Notes: generated from the sequence alone by a model not told the origin. A stretch of 64,000 nucleotides of DNA from Eikenella halliae (GCF_001648475.1 NZ_LXSQ01000023.1:62001-126000); one strand, 5' to 3'. Shown: positions 36,178-44,371, counted from the first letter of the stretch. Translations and numbers: made by a program.

Positions 36178-36795
36178 TCAGGCGAACAGTTTTTCCAGCG
36201 CGGCTTCGATGTCATGGCGCACTACGGCCTTGCTGCGGCTGCTGTCGATTACCGTGTAGCGTTCGGGCGCGGCGGCGGCGCGTTCGAGGTAGCTTTGGCG
36301 TACGCGAGTGAAGAAATCGGCTTCTTCTTGCTCGAAGCGGTCTTTGGTGCGGCTGCGTTCGATGCGCCTGAGCGATACTTCCAGCGGCACGTCGAGCAGG
36401 ATGGTGAGATCGGGGCGCAGGCCGCCTTGCACCCATTGTTCGAGTGCGGCAATGTCGGCTTCGGGCAGGCCGCGCCCGCCGCCCTGGTAGGCGAAGGTGG
36501 CATCGGTGAAGCGGTCGGACACCACGGACACGCCGCCCTCCAGTGCGGGCAGGATAACGCTTTCGATGTGCTGAGCGCGGGCGGCGAACATGAGCAGGGT
36601 TTCGGCACGCAGCCCGGCTTGGGTTTTCGGGTTGAGCAGCAGGCGGCGCAGGGCTTCGCCCAAGGGCGTGCCGCCGGGCTCGCGGGTGAACAAGACGGGG
36701 CGCCCTTGTGCGGCAAACCATTCGCGGATCACAGCCAGCTGGGTGGTTTTGCCGGCGCCGTCGATGCCGTCGAGGGTGATGAAATGAGCAGTCAT
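36178..36795 (-). CDS. tmk: Thymidylate kinase
   Basis: It phosphorylates dTMP to dTDP and is normally essential. The 205-aa protein has the P loop TLDGIDGAGKTTQ, the DR motif VVSDRFTDATFAYQGGGRG and a lid region with arginines (RIERSRTKDRFEQEEADF). The ATG at 36795 is only three bases from the IS element upstream, and no Shine-Dalgarno stands before it; the ancestral one is on the far side of the IS. It is likely the distal gene of an old mltG-yciB-...-tmk unit. Confidence 0.95.
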   Translation of the reverse strand: MTAHFITLDGIDGAGKTTQLAVIREWFAAQGRPVLFTREPGGTPLGEALRRLLLNPKTQAGLRAETLLMFAARAQHIESVILPALEGGVSVVSDRFTDATFAYQGGGRGLPEADIAALEQWVQGGLRPDLTILLDVPLEVSLRRIERSRTKDRFEQEEADFFTRVRQSYLERAAAAPERYTVIDSSRSKAVVRHDIEAALEKLFA

Positions 36796-36798
36796 TTT

Positions 36799-37702
36799 TA
36801 TAGTCAATTAAAAATAGAATAGTACAATACTCAACTTTGAAGGTCTAGCCATGGCATACTCTGCGGACTTAAGAAACAAAGCTTTAAACTATTACGAACA
36901 ATGCAAAAACATCAGCCAAACCGCAGCAACGTTTAACTTGTCAAGAAACACGCTTTACCTGTGGATGCGCCTTAAAAAACAAACAGGCAGCCTAAAACAT
37001 CAAGTTACCGGTCTAAATGCCGTCAAATTGGATAGGCAAAAACTGGCTCAATATGTTGGGCAACACCCGGATGCCTATCTGCATGAAATCGCCAAACATT
37101 TGATTGTACGGCAGCCGCCATTAGCTATGCACTCAAACAGATGGGAATGACGCGCAAAAAAAGACCACCACTTACAAAGAACAAGACCCGGCCAAAGTAA
37201 CGCATTATTTGACACAGCTGGCCGAATTTTCCGACTACCAACGTGTTTATTTGGATGAAACAGGATTTGACCGCTACCTGTTCCGTCCCTATGCCCGCAG
37301 CCTGAAAGGGCAAATAGTGAAAGCGCAGATAAGTGGGAAAAGATACCAACGCTTATCTCTGGTGTCCGCACAAGTCGGCAACCGGCTGATTGCTCCGATG
37401 GTTTATCAAAATACGATGACCGGCGTCTTTTTTGAAGCGTGGTTTCAGCAATGCCTACTGCCCGCATTGACTCAAAAATCGGTGATTATTTTAGATAATG
37501 CACGATTTCACCGTATGGGTGTCTTACGGGAAATGGCGGAAAAATTGGGGCATAAGGTATTGCCTCTTGCACCTTATTCACCGGAGCTCAACCCGATTGA
37601 GAAGGTGTGGGCGAATATTAAGCGGTATCTTCGAACCGTATTGTCTGATTACGCCCGATTTGACGATGCGTTACTGTCCTATTTTGATTTTAATTGACTA
37701 TA
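36799..37702 (+). mobile_element. IS630-type insertion sequence, inactive
   Basis: It spans about 904 bp. The ends TATAGTCAATTAAAA and TTTTAATTGACTATA are inverted repeats and include a duplicated TA, the target of the IS630/Tc1-mariner group. It encodes one broken transposase. Joining the flanks at TA restores a plausible tmk ribosome binding site, which fixes the borders well. Confidence 0.88.
36851..37697 (+). pseudogene. IS630-family transposase, two frameshifts
   Basis: The N-terminal piece (36851-37150) has the helix-turn-helix NISQTAATFNLSRNTLYLW. The C-terminal piece (37209-37697) has the DDE catalytic motifs VYLDETGFDRY, VIILDNARFHRMG and SPELNPIEKVWANIKRYL. Between them the frame is lost twice: near 37099-37101 (ACATTTGATTG seems to lack one T) and near 37166-37170 (GACCACCACTT seems to lack one A). 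Restoring both bases gives one continuous protein of about 280 aa. The copy therefore cannot make transposase. Confidence 0.88.
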
Positions 37703-37714
37703 ACTCCGTTGAGG
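37703..37714 (-). promoter_or_regulatory. Orphaned Shine-Dalgarno of tmk
   Basis: Read on the minus strand this is CTCAACGGAGT. Without the IS it would run into TAAAAATG, placing GGAG six bases before the tmk start codon. Confidence 0.7.
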
Positions 37715-37782
37715 CTTACGTTTCAGCTTTGCAGAAACCCAGACTTGCTTTGCAAAACATCGTTTACTGCGTTGAGGATGGG

Positions 37783-37822
37783 TTTTCAGGTAGCCTTTAG
37801 TTTGGCAGAGACTACCTGAAAA
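37783..37822. terminator. Imperfect DUS pair
   Basis: GGTTTTCAGGTAGCC and the damaged partner GACTACCTGAAAACC lie downstream of the DKNYY-type gene. Confidence 0.5.
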
Positions 37823-37862
37823 CCGTTATGGTTAAGATGGATACGCGGCGGTTCACTTTTTT

Positions 37863-38696
37863 TCATCCTTCAACTTCGGTCATGGCCTCACCGTAACGGT
37901 AATATCGGTTTTTATCTTTGCCGTAAGGCAGTTCCCAGCCTTCTGGCGAGGTAAGTAAGACCACTTCGAAGCTACCGCAATCAGCTTCTGACACGAGCCA
38001 ATATGCATGATAAACATATTTGTCGTCTTTGGAATAGAAATGCTGCAGCTTTTGCCAAGTGGCAGGGTTGGCTTTGGGCAGGATGTTTTTCTCGTAGAAA
38101 ACGTGAGTGCCGTCTTTGGCAAAATTGCCGTCATTCATGGACATGAAGGTGGTAGGGTCGGCTTCAGGCAGAATTTCTACTTCGCTGTGAAGGTTTTTGT
38201 AGTACACCTGCCGACCGTCTTTGGCATAGCCTGCAGGAATGATTGAGCGAACGGTTCTTTTGATGCCGTCATCAAACTCCCTGCAATTATCATTACCGTA
38301 GTCCATCAGAAAAACACCTGCGTCACAAACTTCAAAATTGTCCGCATCGGCAGGCTCAAAGCTGCCGCCTGTGGTCCAAACGGTTCGGCGGTCGGTGGCA
38401 TAGCATTCGTTGAGTACTTCGAAACGGGAAGGGTCTGCCCTTTTGAGCTCGCGTCCTGCAATATAGCAGCGGTTATCGTCTTTGGCGAAGAGGCTGTTGT
38501 AATAGACGAAGGTTTCGGGGTTGGCCCTTTTGACAGGAGTGTCGCGGTAGAAGACCAGTTTGCCGTTGGTCCAGTAGCCAATGATTTCTTGGGTGTCTTC
38601 CAAATAGAAGCGTGGGTCGGTGTCGATAACCCAATCCAAATCGTCTGGGTCGATGTTGTGGCTGATAAAGGGTGGTTTTTTAGCGGGCATGGACAT
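37863..38696 (-). CDS. DKNYY-type repeat protein
   Basis: This 277-aa protein is built from short repeats of the form (F/Y)AKDxxxV(F/Y)Y followed by A(D/N)PxTF: for example LFAKDDNRCYIAG, YAKDGRQVYYKN, NFAKDGTHVFYEK and HFYSKDDKYVYHA. This is the pattern of DKNYY family proteins, often found in beta-strand repeats of unknown role. No signal peptide is evident. Start may be 38696 or 38690; neither has a clear Shine-Dalgarno. It lies between yciB and the IS on the same strand as both, so it may once have been cotranscribed with tmk. Confidence 0.75.
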   Translation of the reverse strand: MSMPAKKPPFISHNIDPDDLDWVIDTDPRFYLEDTQEIIGYWTNGKLVFYRDTPVKRANPETFVYYNSLFAKDDNRCYIAGRELKRADPSRFEVLNECYATDRRTVWTTGGSFEPADADNFEVCDAGVFLMDYGNDNCREFDDGIKRTVRSIIPAGYAKDGRQVYYKNLHSEVEILPEADPTTFMSMNDGNFAKDGTHVFYEKNILPKANPATWQKLQHFYSKDDKYVYHAYWLVSEADCGSFEVVLLTSPEGWELPYGKDKNRYYRYGEAMTEVEG

Positions 38697-38741
38697 GGTT
38701 TATTGTATTGGAAATATAGCTTTATTTTGGTCTCGGCTTCG

Positions 38742-38810
38742 CTTTCAGGTAGCCTTTTTTTCAGTTTGAGGCTACCTGAAAAATGTACGGATGGGATTTC
38801 AGGTAGCCTT
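38742..38810. repeat. Three clustered DUS
   Basis: An inverted pair is followed at once by a third DUS just after the yciB stop. Confidence 0.65.
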
Positions 38811-38814
38811 CAGT

Positions 38815-39417
38815 TTAGTGCTGCTGTTGGCTTGGTTGTTCGCTTGTTTCGTTTTCGCCCGCGGTGTCGCTTTCGATATTGAGGTGTTTGCGCAATACGA
38901 AGGCTTGGGCGGCGAGGAAGATGCCCATCAGGATAAGCTGGCCGTAGCTTTTGAAGTGGATAAACAGATTTTTGGCCTGCTCGGAGGCGTCGTAGTGGTA
39001 GAGGCCGAACCAGTAGTGCAGGGCGGCGAGCAGGAGGAAGAAGGCGGCCCAGGCGTAGGTGAGGCGTTGCCAGCCTTGCGGGCCGAAGCGGAATACGTCT
39101 TTGGCCACGGGCTGCATCAGGGGTTTGCCGATGAGGGCGCTCACGGTCAGGGCGAGGGCGAAGCTGAGGTTGATGATGGGGGTTTTCCAGCGCAGGTAGA
39201 GGTCGTCGCGCAGGAGGATGGTGGCGCCGCAGAAGAGGATGGTGAGCACGAGCACCACCCATTGCTGTTTGGTGAGCCGCCATTTTTGCCGCACGAGGTG
39301 GATACCGTACACAACCAGGGTGGCGGCCAATACGGCGGCAGCGCCGGCCAATAGGCCGAATTTCTTGGAGGCGATGAAAAAGGCGAGGAGGGGGAGGAGG
39401 TCGAGCAGGGCGGTCAT
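38815..39417 (-). CDS. yciB: Inner membrane septation protein A family (YciB/IspZ)
   Basis: This 200-aa polytopic membrane protein has five to six hydrophobic segments. The start LLDLLPLLAFFIASKKFG is characteristic, as are TLVVYGIHLVRQKWRLTKQQW, RDDLYLRWKTPIINLSFAL and GPQGWQRLTYAWAAFFLLL. In E. coli it supports cell envelope synthesis and interacts with the elongation and division machinery. It begins one base after the mltG stop, so both are in one operon. A hydrophilic tail (ESDTAGENETSEQPS) extends beyond the usual end. Confidence 0.93.
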   Translation of the reverse strand: MTALLDLLPLLAFFIASKKFGLLAGAAAVLAATLVVYGIHLVRQKWRLTKQQWVVLVLTILFCGATILLRDDLYLRWKTPIINLSFALALTVSALIGKPLMQPVAKDVFRFGPQGWQRLTYAWAAFFLLLAALHYWFGLYHYDASEQAKNLFIHFKSYGQLILMGIFLAAQAFVLRKHLNIESDTAGENETSEQPSQQQH

Positions 39418-39418
39418 G

Positions 39419-40414
39419 TTACGGCCTTTTCAAAATATAGCGGCGGACGTTGGCGTTATGTTCTTCTAAGGTGCGGCTGAATTCGCTTTTGCCGGTATCG
39501 TCCATACGGGAGACGAAGTAGAGGTAGTCGGCGTTGCTGGGGTGGGCGGCGGCTTGGAGGGCGGCTTCACCGGGCAGGGCGATGGGGGTGGGGGGCAGGC
39601 CGTCGCGGGTGTAGGTGTTGTAGGGGGTGTCGCGCTGGAGGTCGGCGCGGCGGATGCGGCCGTTGTAGGCGCTGCCCATGCCGTAAATCACTGTGGGGTC
39701 GGTTTGCAGGCGCATGCCTTGGTTGAGGCGGTTGACGAACACGGCGGCCACGTTGGCGCGGTCTTCTTCGTGCGCGGTTTCTTTTTCGATGATGCTGGCC
39801 ATGGTGAGCAGCTCGTAGGGGTTCTTATACGGCAAATTGCCGGCACGGTCGCTCCAGGCGGATTGCAGCTGGTTTTGCATACGGCGGTAGGCAAGGCGGT
39901 AGATTTGCAAATCGCTGCTGTCGTAGTCGATTTCGTAGCTGTCGGGGAAGAAGCGGCCTTCGGGATGTTGCACGTCGGCATCGGAGGCGACGGCGGCGAG
40001 GAGCTGTTGGTCGCTCCAAGATGCGGTGTCGTGGCGGATGTCGGCGGTTTGGTTGATGAGGCGGCGCATTTGGGCAAAACGCATGCCTTCGATGATGCGC
40101 ACGGTGACGGTGTCGGGGCGGCCGTTTTTCAGGTGGTGCAGGATTTGCCAGGAGGAGGCGCGGGGCTGGAGGCGGTAGTTGCCGGGCAGGAGCTGTTTGT
40201 GGGTGCCGGTGAGGTAGGCGGCGGCCACGAATACCCAGCGGCTGTAGATGGCGTCGTTGGCGGCCAGCGTGCGGCTCACGCTGCCGATGCCGCTGCCGCG
40301 CTCTATCCGTAGGCGTTGGCTGTGGGTGTCTTTGGGGGCGAAGAGCAGGCCGGCAAACAGGGCGGCGGCCAGCAGGATAAGGGCAAGTAGGGAATAGAGG
40401 ATTTTTTTCAGCAT
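39419..40414 (-). CDS. mltG: Endolytic murein transglycosylase MltG
   Basis: It cuts nascent glycan strands in the membrane and sets their length. The 331-aa protein has one N-terminal transmembrane helix (LYSLLALILLAAALFAGLL), a LysM-like subdomain and the YceG catalytic domain with the active-site Glu in ASIIEKETAHEEDRANVA and the following FVNRLNQGMRLQTDPTVIYG. In many Proteobacteria mltG stands directly before tmk; here yciB, a DKNYY-type gene and an IS lie between. Confidence 0.94.
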   Translation of the reverse strand: MLKKILYSLLALILLAAALFAGLLFAPKDTHSQRLRIERGSGIGSVSRTLAANDAIYSRWVFVAAAYLTGTHKQLLPGNYRLQPRASSWQILHHLKNGRPDTVTVRIIEGMRFAQMRRLINQTADIRHDTASWSDQQLLAAVASDADVQHPEGRFFPDSYEIDYDSSDLQIYRLAYRRMQNQLQSAWSDRAGNLPYKNPYELLTMASIIEKETAHEEDRANVAAVFVNRLNQGMRLQTDPTVIYGMGSAYNGRIRRADLQRDTPYNTYTRDGLPPTPIALPGEAALQAAAHPSNADYLYFVSRMDDTGKSEFSRTLEEHNANVRRYILKRP

Positions 40415-40500
40415 GGGTTTCGGTGTGGCCGATTAAAGGGCGGCAGTATAGCCCAGGGTGGGGCGGATGCGAAGCGGCGGGGTTGATTTGGAGGGCGGGT

Positions 40501-40543
40501 AAAGGCTACCTGAAACTGCTTTTTTGTTTTTCAGGTAGCCTTT
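40501..40543. terminator. DUS hairpin between MFS gene and mltG
   Basis: AAAGGCTACCTGAAA and TTTTTCAGGTAGCCTTT flank a T-rich loop. Confidence 0.65.
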
Positions 40544-40564
40544 CTGCGCTTTGCAGGCCGAACT

Positions 40565-41875
40565 TTACTCTTCTTCTTTGCCAAACCAGCGTTGCCAGCC
40601 TTCGCGGATTGGCGGGGCGATTTTCAGCAGATACACCAACACCACAATATTGCCCGCCGCCACGATGAAATAAAGCAGGTTGATGCTGTCGAACAGCCAC
40701 AAAAGGATGGCGGAGAGCAGGGCGGCGGCCACCATGAAGAGGCCGTTGATGATGTTGTTGGCGGCGATGGCGTGGGCGCGGAATTCTTCGCTGCTGGCGG
40801 TTTGCAGCCAGGTGTAGAGCGGCACGGAGAAGAAACCGCCGCAGAAGCCGAGCAACACGATGCAGAGCATCACGGCATAGGCCTCGCCGCGCAACAGGAA
40901 GCTGCCGATGCCGCTGTATTCGTGATAGTGCGTGCCATGCACGAGGGAAACGAGCAGCAGGCCGAATATGGCCATGCCCACCGTACCCACCGCCACCCAG
41001 CCGAGGTTGAGCCGGCGGTGGCTGAGTTTGGCGCACAGCACGGAGCCGCTGCCGATGCCGATGGAAAACAGGGTGAGCATCAGGTTGAACACATTATCGT
41101 TGCCGCCCAGGTGCAGTTTGGTGAAGGTGGGCAGCTGGGTGGTGTACACCGCGCCGATAAACCAAAACCAGGAAATGCCGATGATGGCGGCGTAGATTTC
41201 GCGGTTGGCAAAGGCTTGTTTCAGAATGGCTTTGGAATTGCGCACAATGTGCCAGTCGATTTTTGCTTCCGGGGTTTTCGGCGCCACGCGCGGCATAAAC
41301 AGGCTGGAGGCGAGGCCGCAAACAGCGATGATGAGCAGGAAAACGGATACCGTGGTGCCGCCGATGCCGGCCAGAATGGTGCCCAAAATCTGGCCGAACA
41401 GGATGGCGAGAAACGTGCCGCCTTCCACCAGGCTGTTGCCCACAATCAGCTCGTGTTCGTCCAAATAATCGGGCAACACGGCGTATTTAAGCGGGCCGAA
41501 CAGCGTGGAATGCAGGCCCATCAGGAAAATGCAGAGCAGCAAAAGCAGCAGCGACTGGCTGAGGAAGCCCACCGTGGCCAGCAGCATAATCAGCACTTCG
41601 GCCACCTTCACCGCCACCGCCATGCGGCTGCGGTCGAATTTGTTGCACAGCTGGCCGGAGAGGGCGGAAAACAAGAAAAAGGGCAACACAAACAGAAGCG
41701 CGCTCACGTTAATCATTTGCGCCGGTTCGATGAGGCCGTTTTTGCCCAAACCATAAAAGCTGATCATGGTGGCCAGCGCGATTTTGAATAAGTTGTCGTT
41801 GAGCGCGCCGAGGAATTGGGTGCCGAACAGCGGGGCAAAGCGGCGGGTGGCGGCGAATTTGAAGCCTGGGTTCAT
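40565..41875 (-). CDS. MFS transporter of the LplT (lysophospholipid) type
   Basis: This 436-aa protein has twelve predicted helices. The N-terminus RRFAPLFGTQFLGALNDNLF and segments ALSGQLCNKFDRSRMAV, LMGLHSTLFGPLKYAVLPDY and ELIVGNSLVEGGTFLAILFG match the LplT group, which flips lysophospholipids across the inner membrane for re-acylation. No acyltransferase (Aas) domain is fused and none is adjacent. Its start codon overlaps the ccoS stop (ATGA), so its translation depends on ccoS. Just upstream lies a C10 tract in ccoS; gain of one C would fuse the two frames. Confidence 0.85.
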   Translation of the reverse strand: MNPGFKFAATRRFAPLFGTQFLGALNDNLFKIALATMISFYGLGKNGLIEPAQMINVSALLFVLPFFLFSALSGQLCNKFDRSRMAVAVKVAEVLIMLLATVGFLSQSLLLLLLCIFLMGLHSTLFGPLKYAVLPDYLDEHELIVGNSLVEGGTFLAILFGQILGTILAGIGGTTVSVFLLIIAVCGLASSLFMPRVAPKTPEAKIDWHIVRNSKAILKQAFANREIYAAIIGISWFWFIGAVYTTQLPTFTKLHLGGNDNVFNLMLTLFSIGIGSGSVLCAKLSHRRLNLGWVAVGTVGMAIFGLLLVSLVHGTHYHEYSGIGSFLLRGEAYAVMLCIVLLGFCGGFFSVPLYTWLQTASSEEFRAHAIAANNIINGLFMVAAALLSAILLWLFDSINLLYFIVAAGNIVVLVYLLKIAPPIREGWQRWFGKEEE

Positions 41876-42051
41876 GGTTTGTCCTGCGGGGGGGGGGAGT
41901 CGGGATGGACGGAATCGTCGTCCATCAGAATGCGGTGGGCGGGGCCTTCCAAATCGTCAAACTGGCCGTTGTGGCCGGACCACCAAAAGAAATAGCCGAT
42001 TACGAAGGCCAATACGATGCTGATGGGAATCAGGATAAACACGCTGTCCAT
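41872..42051 (-). CDS. ccoS: cbb3 oxidase assembly protein CcoS
   Basis: This is a 59-aa protein with one transmembrane helix (MDSVFILIPISIVLAFVIGY) and the family signature WWSGHNGQFDDLEGPAHRIL followed by MDDDS. CcoS is needed to insert heme and copper into cbb3 oxidase and fits with ccoG/fixH near 4-5 kb. Its C-terminus SPPPQDKP is encoded by a run of ten C. The start ATG overlaps the stop of the upstream gene by one base (TGATG read on the coding strand), and its end overlaps the LplT-like start, so three genes are tightly coupled. Confidence 0.93.
   Translation of the reverse strand: MDSVFILIPISIVLAFVIGYFFWWSGHNGQFDDLEGPAHRILMDDDSVHPDSPPPQDKP
41888..41897 (-). repeat. C10 homopolymer in ccoS, possible slippage site
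   Basis: Ten G on the plus strand, ten C on the coding strand, covering the proline codons near the ccoS end. It is the longest G/C run I find in the window. Confidence 0.9.
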
Positions 42052-42362
42052 CAAAGGTTTCCTTCCAAATCGGTGAGCAGCAGGGTGTGGCCGCCGAGGC
42101 GCAGGTATTGCTGGCGGATGTCGGCTGCCAGGCCGCCTTCGGCATCATACAGGGCAATGCCCTCGCCGTGCGGCTGCCAAACCAGCAGCTGGCCGGCCAG
42201 GGCTTCCAGCGCGCGGGCGGGCGCGGCATCTTCCGGCGGCAGCGCGGCGGCGTGCGCCTGAATCATGGCGTTGCCGGCGACGGGCTCGTCGTCGTTGTCG
42301 GCCATGAGTACGAGGAAACCGAGCAGGGTGCCGTTGGGGGTGCTGAGGGTGAATTGGCGCAT
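42051..42362 (-). CDS. Hypothetical protein in the ccoS operon, 103 aa
   Basis: This soluble, acidic and alanine/leucine-rich protein has no signal peptide. The N-terminus MRQFTLSTPNGTLLGFLVL and the later LLVWQPHGEGIALYDAEGG suggest a small beta-rich fold, and no domain is recognised. Its stop overlaps the ccoS start by one base, so it is cotranslated with ccoS; whether it helps oxidase assembly is an open guess. A DUS lies over its start region (42362-42374). Confidence 0.65.
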   Translation of the reverse strand: MRQFTLSTPNGTLLGFLVLMADNDDEPVAGNAMIQAHAAALPPEDAAPARALEALAGQLLVWQPHGEGIALYDAEGGLAADIRQQYLRLGGHTLLLTDLEGNL

Positions 42363-42384
42363 TTTCAGGTAGCCTTTGTTGTTG

Positions 42385-42413
42385 GGCGGGTTCGGTATGA
42401 CCCGCCTACTTTT
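42385..42413 (+). terminator. GC hairpin between NUDIX gene and hypothetical gene
   Basis: GGCGGGT/ACCCGCC (42385-42391, 42400-42406) is followed by TACTTTTTTT on the plus strand, and DUS stand on both sides (42362-42374 and 42414-42426). Orientation suits plus-strand transcription, although the flanking genes are on the minus strand. Confidence 0.5.
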
Positions 42414-42425
42414 TTTCAGGTAGCC

Positions 42426-42971
42426 TTAATCGGCGGACGGGCTGTTGAGCAGCCAATATTGCAGGCCGACCAGGGTTTTGCCGTCTTGGATTTGGTTGGC
42501 GGCAACGGCTTCCCGCACGGCTTGGCGCGAGAGCAATACGGTTTCGACAAATTCGTCTTGGTCGGGCTTGCGGGTGCTGGTGGGCGTGATGCCTTCGGCG
42601 AGGTAGAGGTACATTTTCTCGTTGCAGAAGCCGGGGGCGGTGTAGAAGGTATGCAACAGGCGCACGGATTGGGCGCGGTAGGGGGTTTCTTCTTCCAGTT
42701 CGCGCGCGGCGCACACGGCCGGGTCTTCATCGGGGTCGAGCTTGCCGGCGGGCAGTTCGAGCAGGGCCTGGCCGGTGGCGTAGCGCCATTGGCGCACCAG
42801 CACCACTTCGTCTGCCTCGGTAACGGCCAGCACGCAGGCGGCACCGGGGTGGCGGATAACGATGCGGTAGCCTTGGTTGCCGTTGGGCAGCCGTACGGTG
42901 TCGCGGGCGATGGTAACGAATTTGCCGTCGAAAATCGGCTCGGAGGAGAGTTGGGTTTCGGTGAGGTTCAT
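42426..42971 (-). CDS. NUDIX hydrolase, ADP-ribose pyrophosphatase type
   Basis: This 181-aa cytosolic protein has the Nudix box in LPAGKLDPDEDPAVCAAREL followed by EEET (residues ~85-108); the glycine near the end of the consensus is replaced (ETPYRAQ), while the catalytic glutamates remain. The N-terminal strand ISSEPIFDGKFVTIARDTV-like region and HPGAACVLAVTEADEVVLV fit ADP-ribose pyrophosphatases such as NudF. The leader of the gene contains a DUS-flanked segment with a stable TTCGGC/GCCGAA hairpin. Confidence 0.86.
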   Translation of the reverse strand: MNLTETQLSSEPIFDGKFVTIARDTVRLPNGNQGYRIVIRHPGAACVLAVTEADEVVLVRQWRYATGQALLELPAGKLDPDEDPAVCAARELEEETPYRAQSVRLLHTFYTAPGFCNEKMYLYLAEGITPTSTRKPDQDEFVETVLLSRQAVREAVAANQIQDGKTLVGLQYWLLNSPSAD

Positions 42972-42981
42972 AGTATTTATT

Positions 42982-43077
42982 CAGGCTACCTGAAAACGAA
43001 GTTTCGGCGTAGCCGAAGCTGAGTTTCTGCGAAGCTAAAACGAAGTTTCTGAAGGGGGTAGGTTTTCAGGTAGCCTT
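42982..43077. repeat. DUS-flanked segment with internal hairpin and CGAAGTTTC repeats
   Basis: A DUS at each end (about 42983 and 43064) encloses CGAAGTTTC twice and the hairpin TTCGGC-GTA-GCCGAA (43003-43017). It lies between the NUDIX start and the upstream gene's stop. Confidence 0.55.
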
Positions 43078-43089
43078 TATGGAAACAGG

Positions 43090-44277
43090 TTATTGGGAAA
43101 CGTAGCCGCGCAATTCTTTGGCTTTGGCACGGGCTTCGGTGGCAATGCATTCTTGTTCGGCCAGCTGCCCGGCAGTGCCGCCGCCTGCCTGCTGCGCGGC
43201 GGCGGTGCATTTGGCTGAGGCGCTGCGCTTCCAGCTTTGGAAGTCTTGGCCGATGATGTCTTTCACGTCGTCAGACACGCTCTGCCACACGTTTTGCAAT
43301 TCCTGTACGGCGGCACGGCTGCGGTTGCCGGCTTCGGCGATTTGGTTGGCAGCCTGGTTTTCGGCCTCTTGTTTGAGGGCGGGGATGCGCTGCTGGATTT
43401 CGCGGTTTTCGCATTCGAGGCGCAGGGCTTCCTGCTCTAAGGGTTCGGCCGAGTCGGACGTGCTTTGGCGGGCGCATTGGCTCGTCCGCAGGCGCGCCCA
43501 CTGCTCTTGTGAGTCTTTGAGCGCGGTACGGGCGGCCGCAGGCAGGGCCTGCCAGGCGTTATTGAGGTTTTCCTGCGCCTGTTTGTTTTCGGCGCGCAGC
43601 AAATCGATGCGGGTTTGCAGGCGGGTGTGGTCGACGAAGTTGATCGCTTGTTGGCGGGTTTCCTCGGAGGCAGCCTGTCGGCGTATTTCGGCTATTTGTT
43701 TGGCCAAATCAGGGGCGGCAAGGTAGAAGGCGGCGGGATAGAGCAGGCCGGCGGCGATTTCTTTGCTGGCCACGTTCACGACGAGTTTGTCGCCGTTGTC
43801 GGTTTGGCTGACGGTGTAGCTGAAGGGGGCGATGAAGCCGCCTTTGCCGTCGGGCTTGAGCATATCGCCCGCGCTCATCAGGCCGTTGTAGTCGATGCCG
43901 TCGGTTTCGTTGATTTCAAGGTAGTTTTCGATGCTTTGTTTGATGCGGGTTTGGGCTTCGGGCTTGGGGGCGAGGCGCAGGGTGGCTTCGCAGGAGAGCG
44001 TTTTGCTGCCTTCGGAGGCGGCCTGGGTGGTGCGGATGTCGGTGATTTCGAAGCCGAGCTGCCCGAAGGCGGCCTGCACTTCGGATGCGTCGGATTCGAA
44101 GTGGGGCAGGCCGCTTTCTTGGGCGGGCGACACGGCGGCCTGGATTTGGTCGGTAAGCTGCCCGATGGCTTCGGGCGCTTGGCAGCTGAGGGCAACGGGT
44201 TTGGCTTCTTCCTTGCCGCAGGCGGTAAGCGTGGCGGCAATCAGGAGGGGGAGGGCTGGGCGGATGAGGGGGTTCAT
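43090..44277 (-). CDS. Lipoprotein with LprI/DUF1311-like regions
   Basis: It encodes 395 aa. Lipobox: LIRPALPLLIAATLTACGKE, cysteine about residue 20. The N-terminal half contains a beta-rich region (TLSCEATLRLAPKPEAQTR); the C-terminal half has two helical stretches with W and paired cysteines, LKDSQEQWARLRTSQC and FQSWKRSASAKCTAAA, of the sort found in lysozyme-inhibitor LprI N-terminal (DUF1311) domains. It may therefore bind or inhibit lysozyme at the envelope, but this is only inferred. The ATG at 44277 is chosen to give the signal peptide. Confidence 0.7.
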   Translation of the reverse strand: MNPLIRPALPLLIAATLTACGKEEAKPVALSCQAPEAIGQLTDQIQAAVSPAQESGLPHFESDASEVQAAFGQLGFEITDIRTTQAASEGSKTLSCEATLRLAPKPEAQTRIKQSIENYLEINETDGIDYNGLMSAGDMLKPDGKGGFIAPFSYTVSQTDNGDKLVVNVASKEIAAGLLYPAAFYLAAPDLAKQIAEIRRQAASEETRQQAINFVDHTRLQTRIDLLRAENKQAQENLNNAWQALPAAARTALKDSQEQWARLRTSQCARQSTSDSAEPLEQEALRLECENREIQQRIPALKQEAENQAANQIAEAGNRSRAAVQELQNVWQSVSDDVKDIIGQDFQSWKRSASAKCTAAAQQAGGGTAGQLAEQECIATEARAKAKELRGYVSQ

Positions 44278-44371
44278 GTCTGGATTTCTTTGGCTGGATG
44301 GGAATGACGGTATTTTATAGCAAATCACACGGGCTTTCGATTGGTGTTCCACTATCGTTGAGGCCGTGGTT

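Noticed and set aside
37209..37697. Separate small transposase gene
   Set aside because: It is the C-terminal half of the IS630 transposase. Restoring two missing bases joins it to the upstream half.
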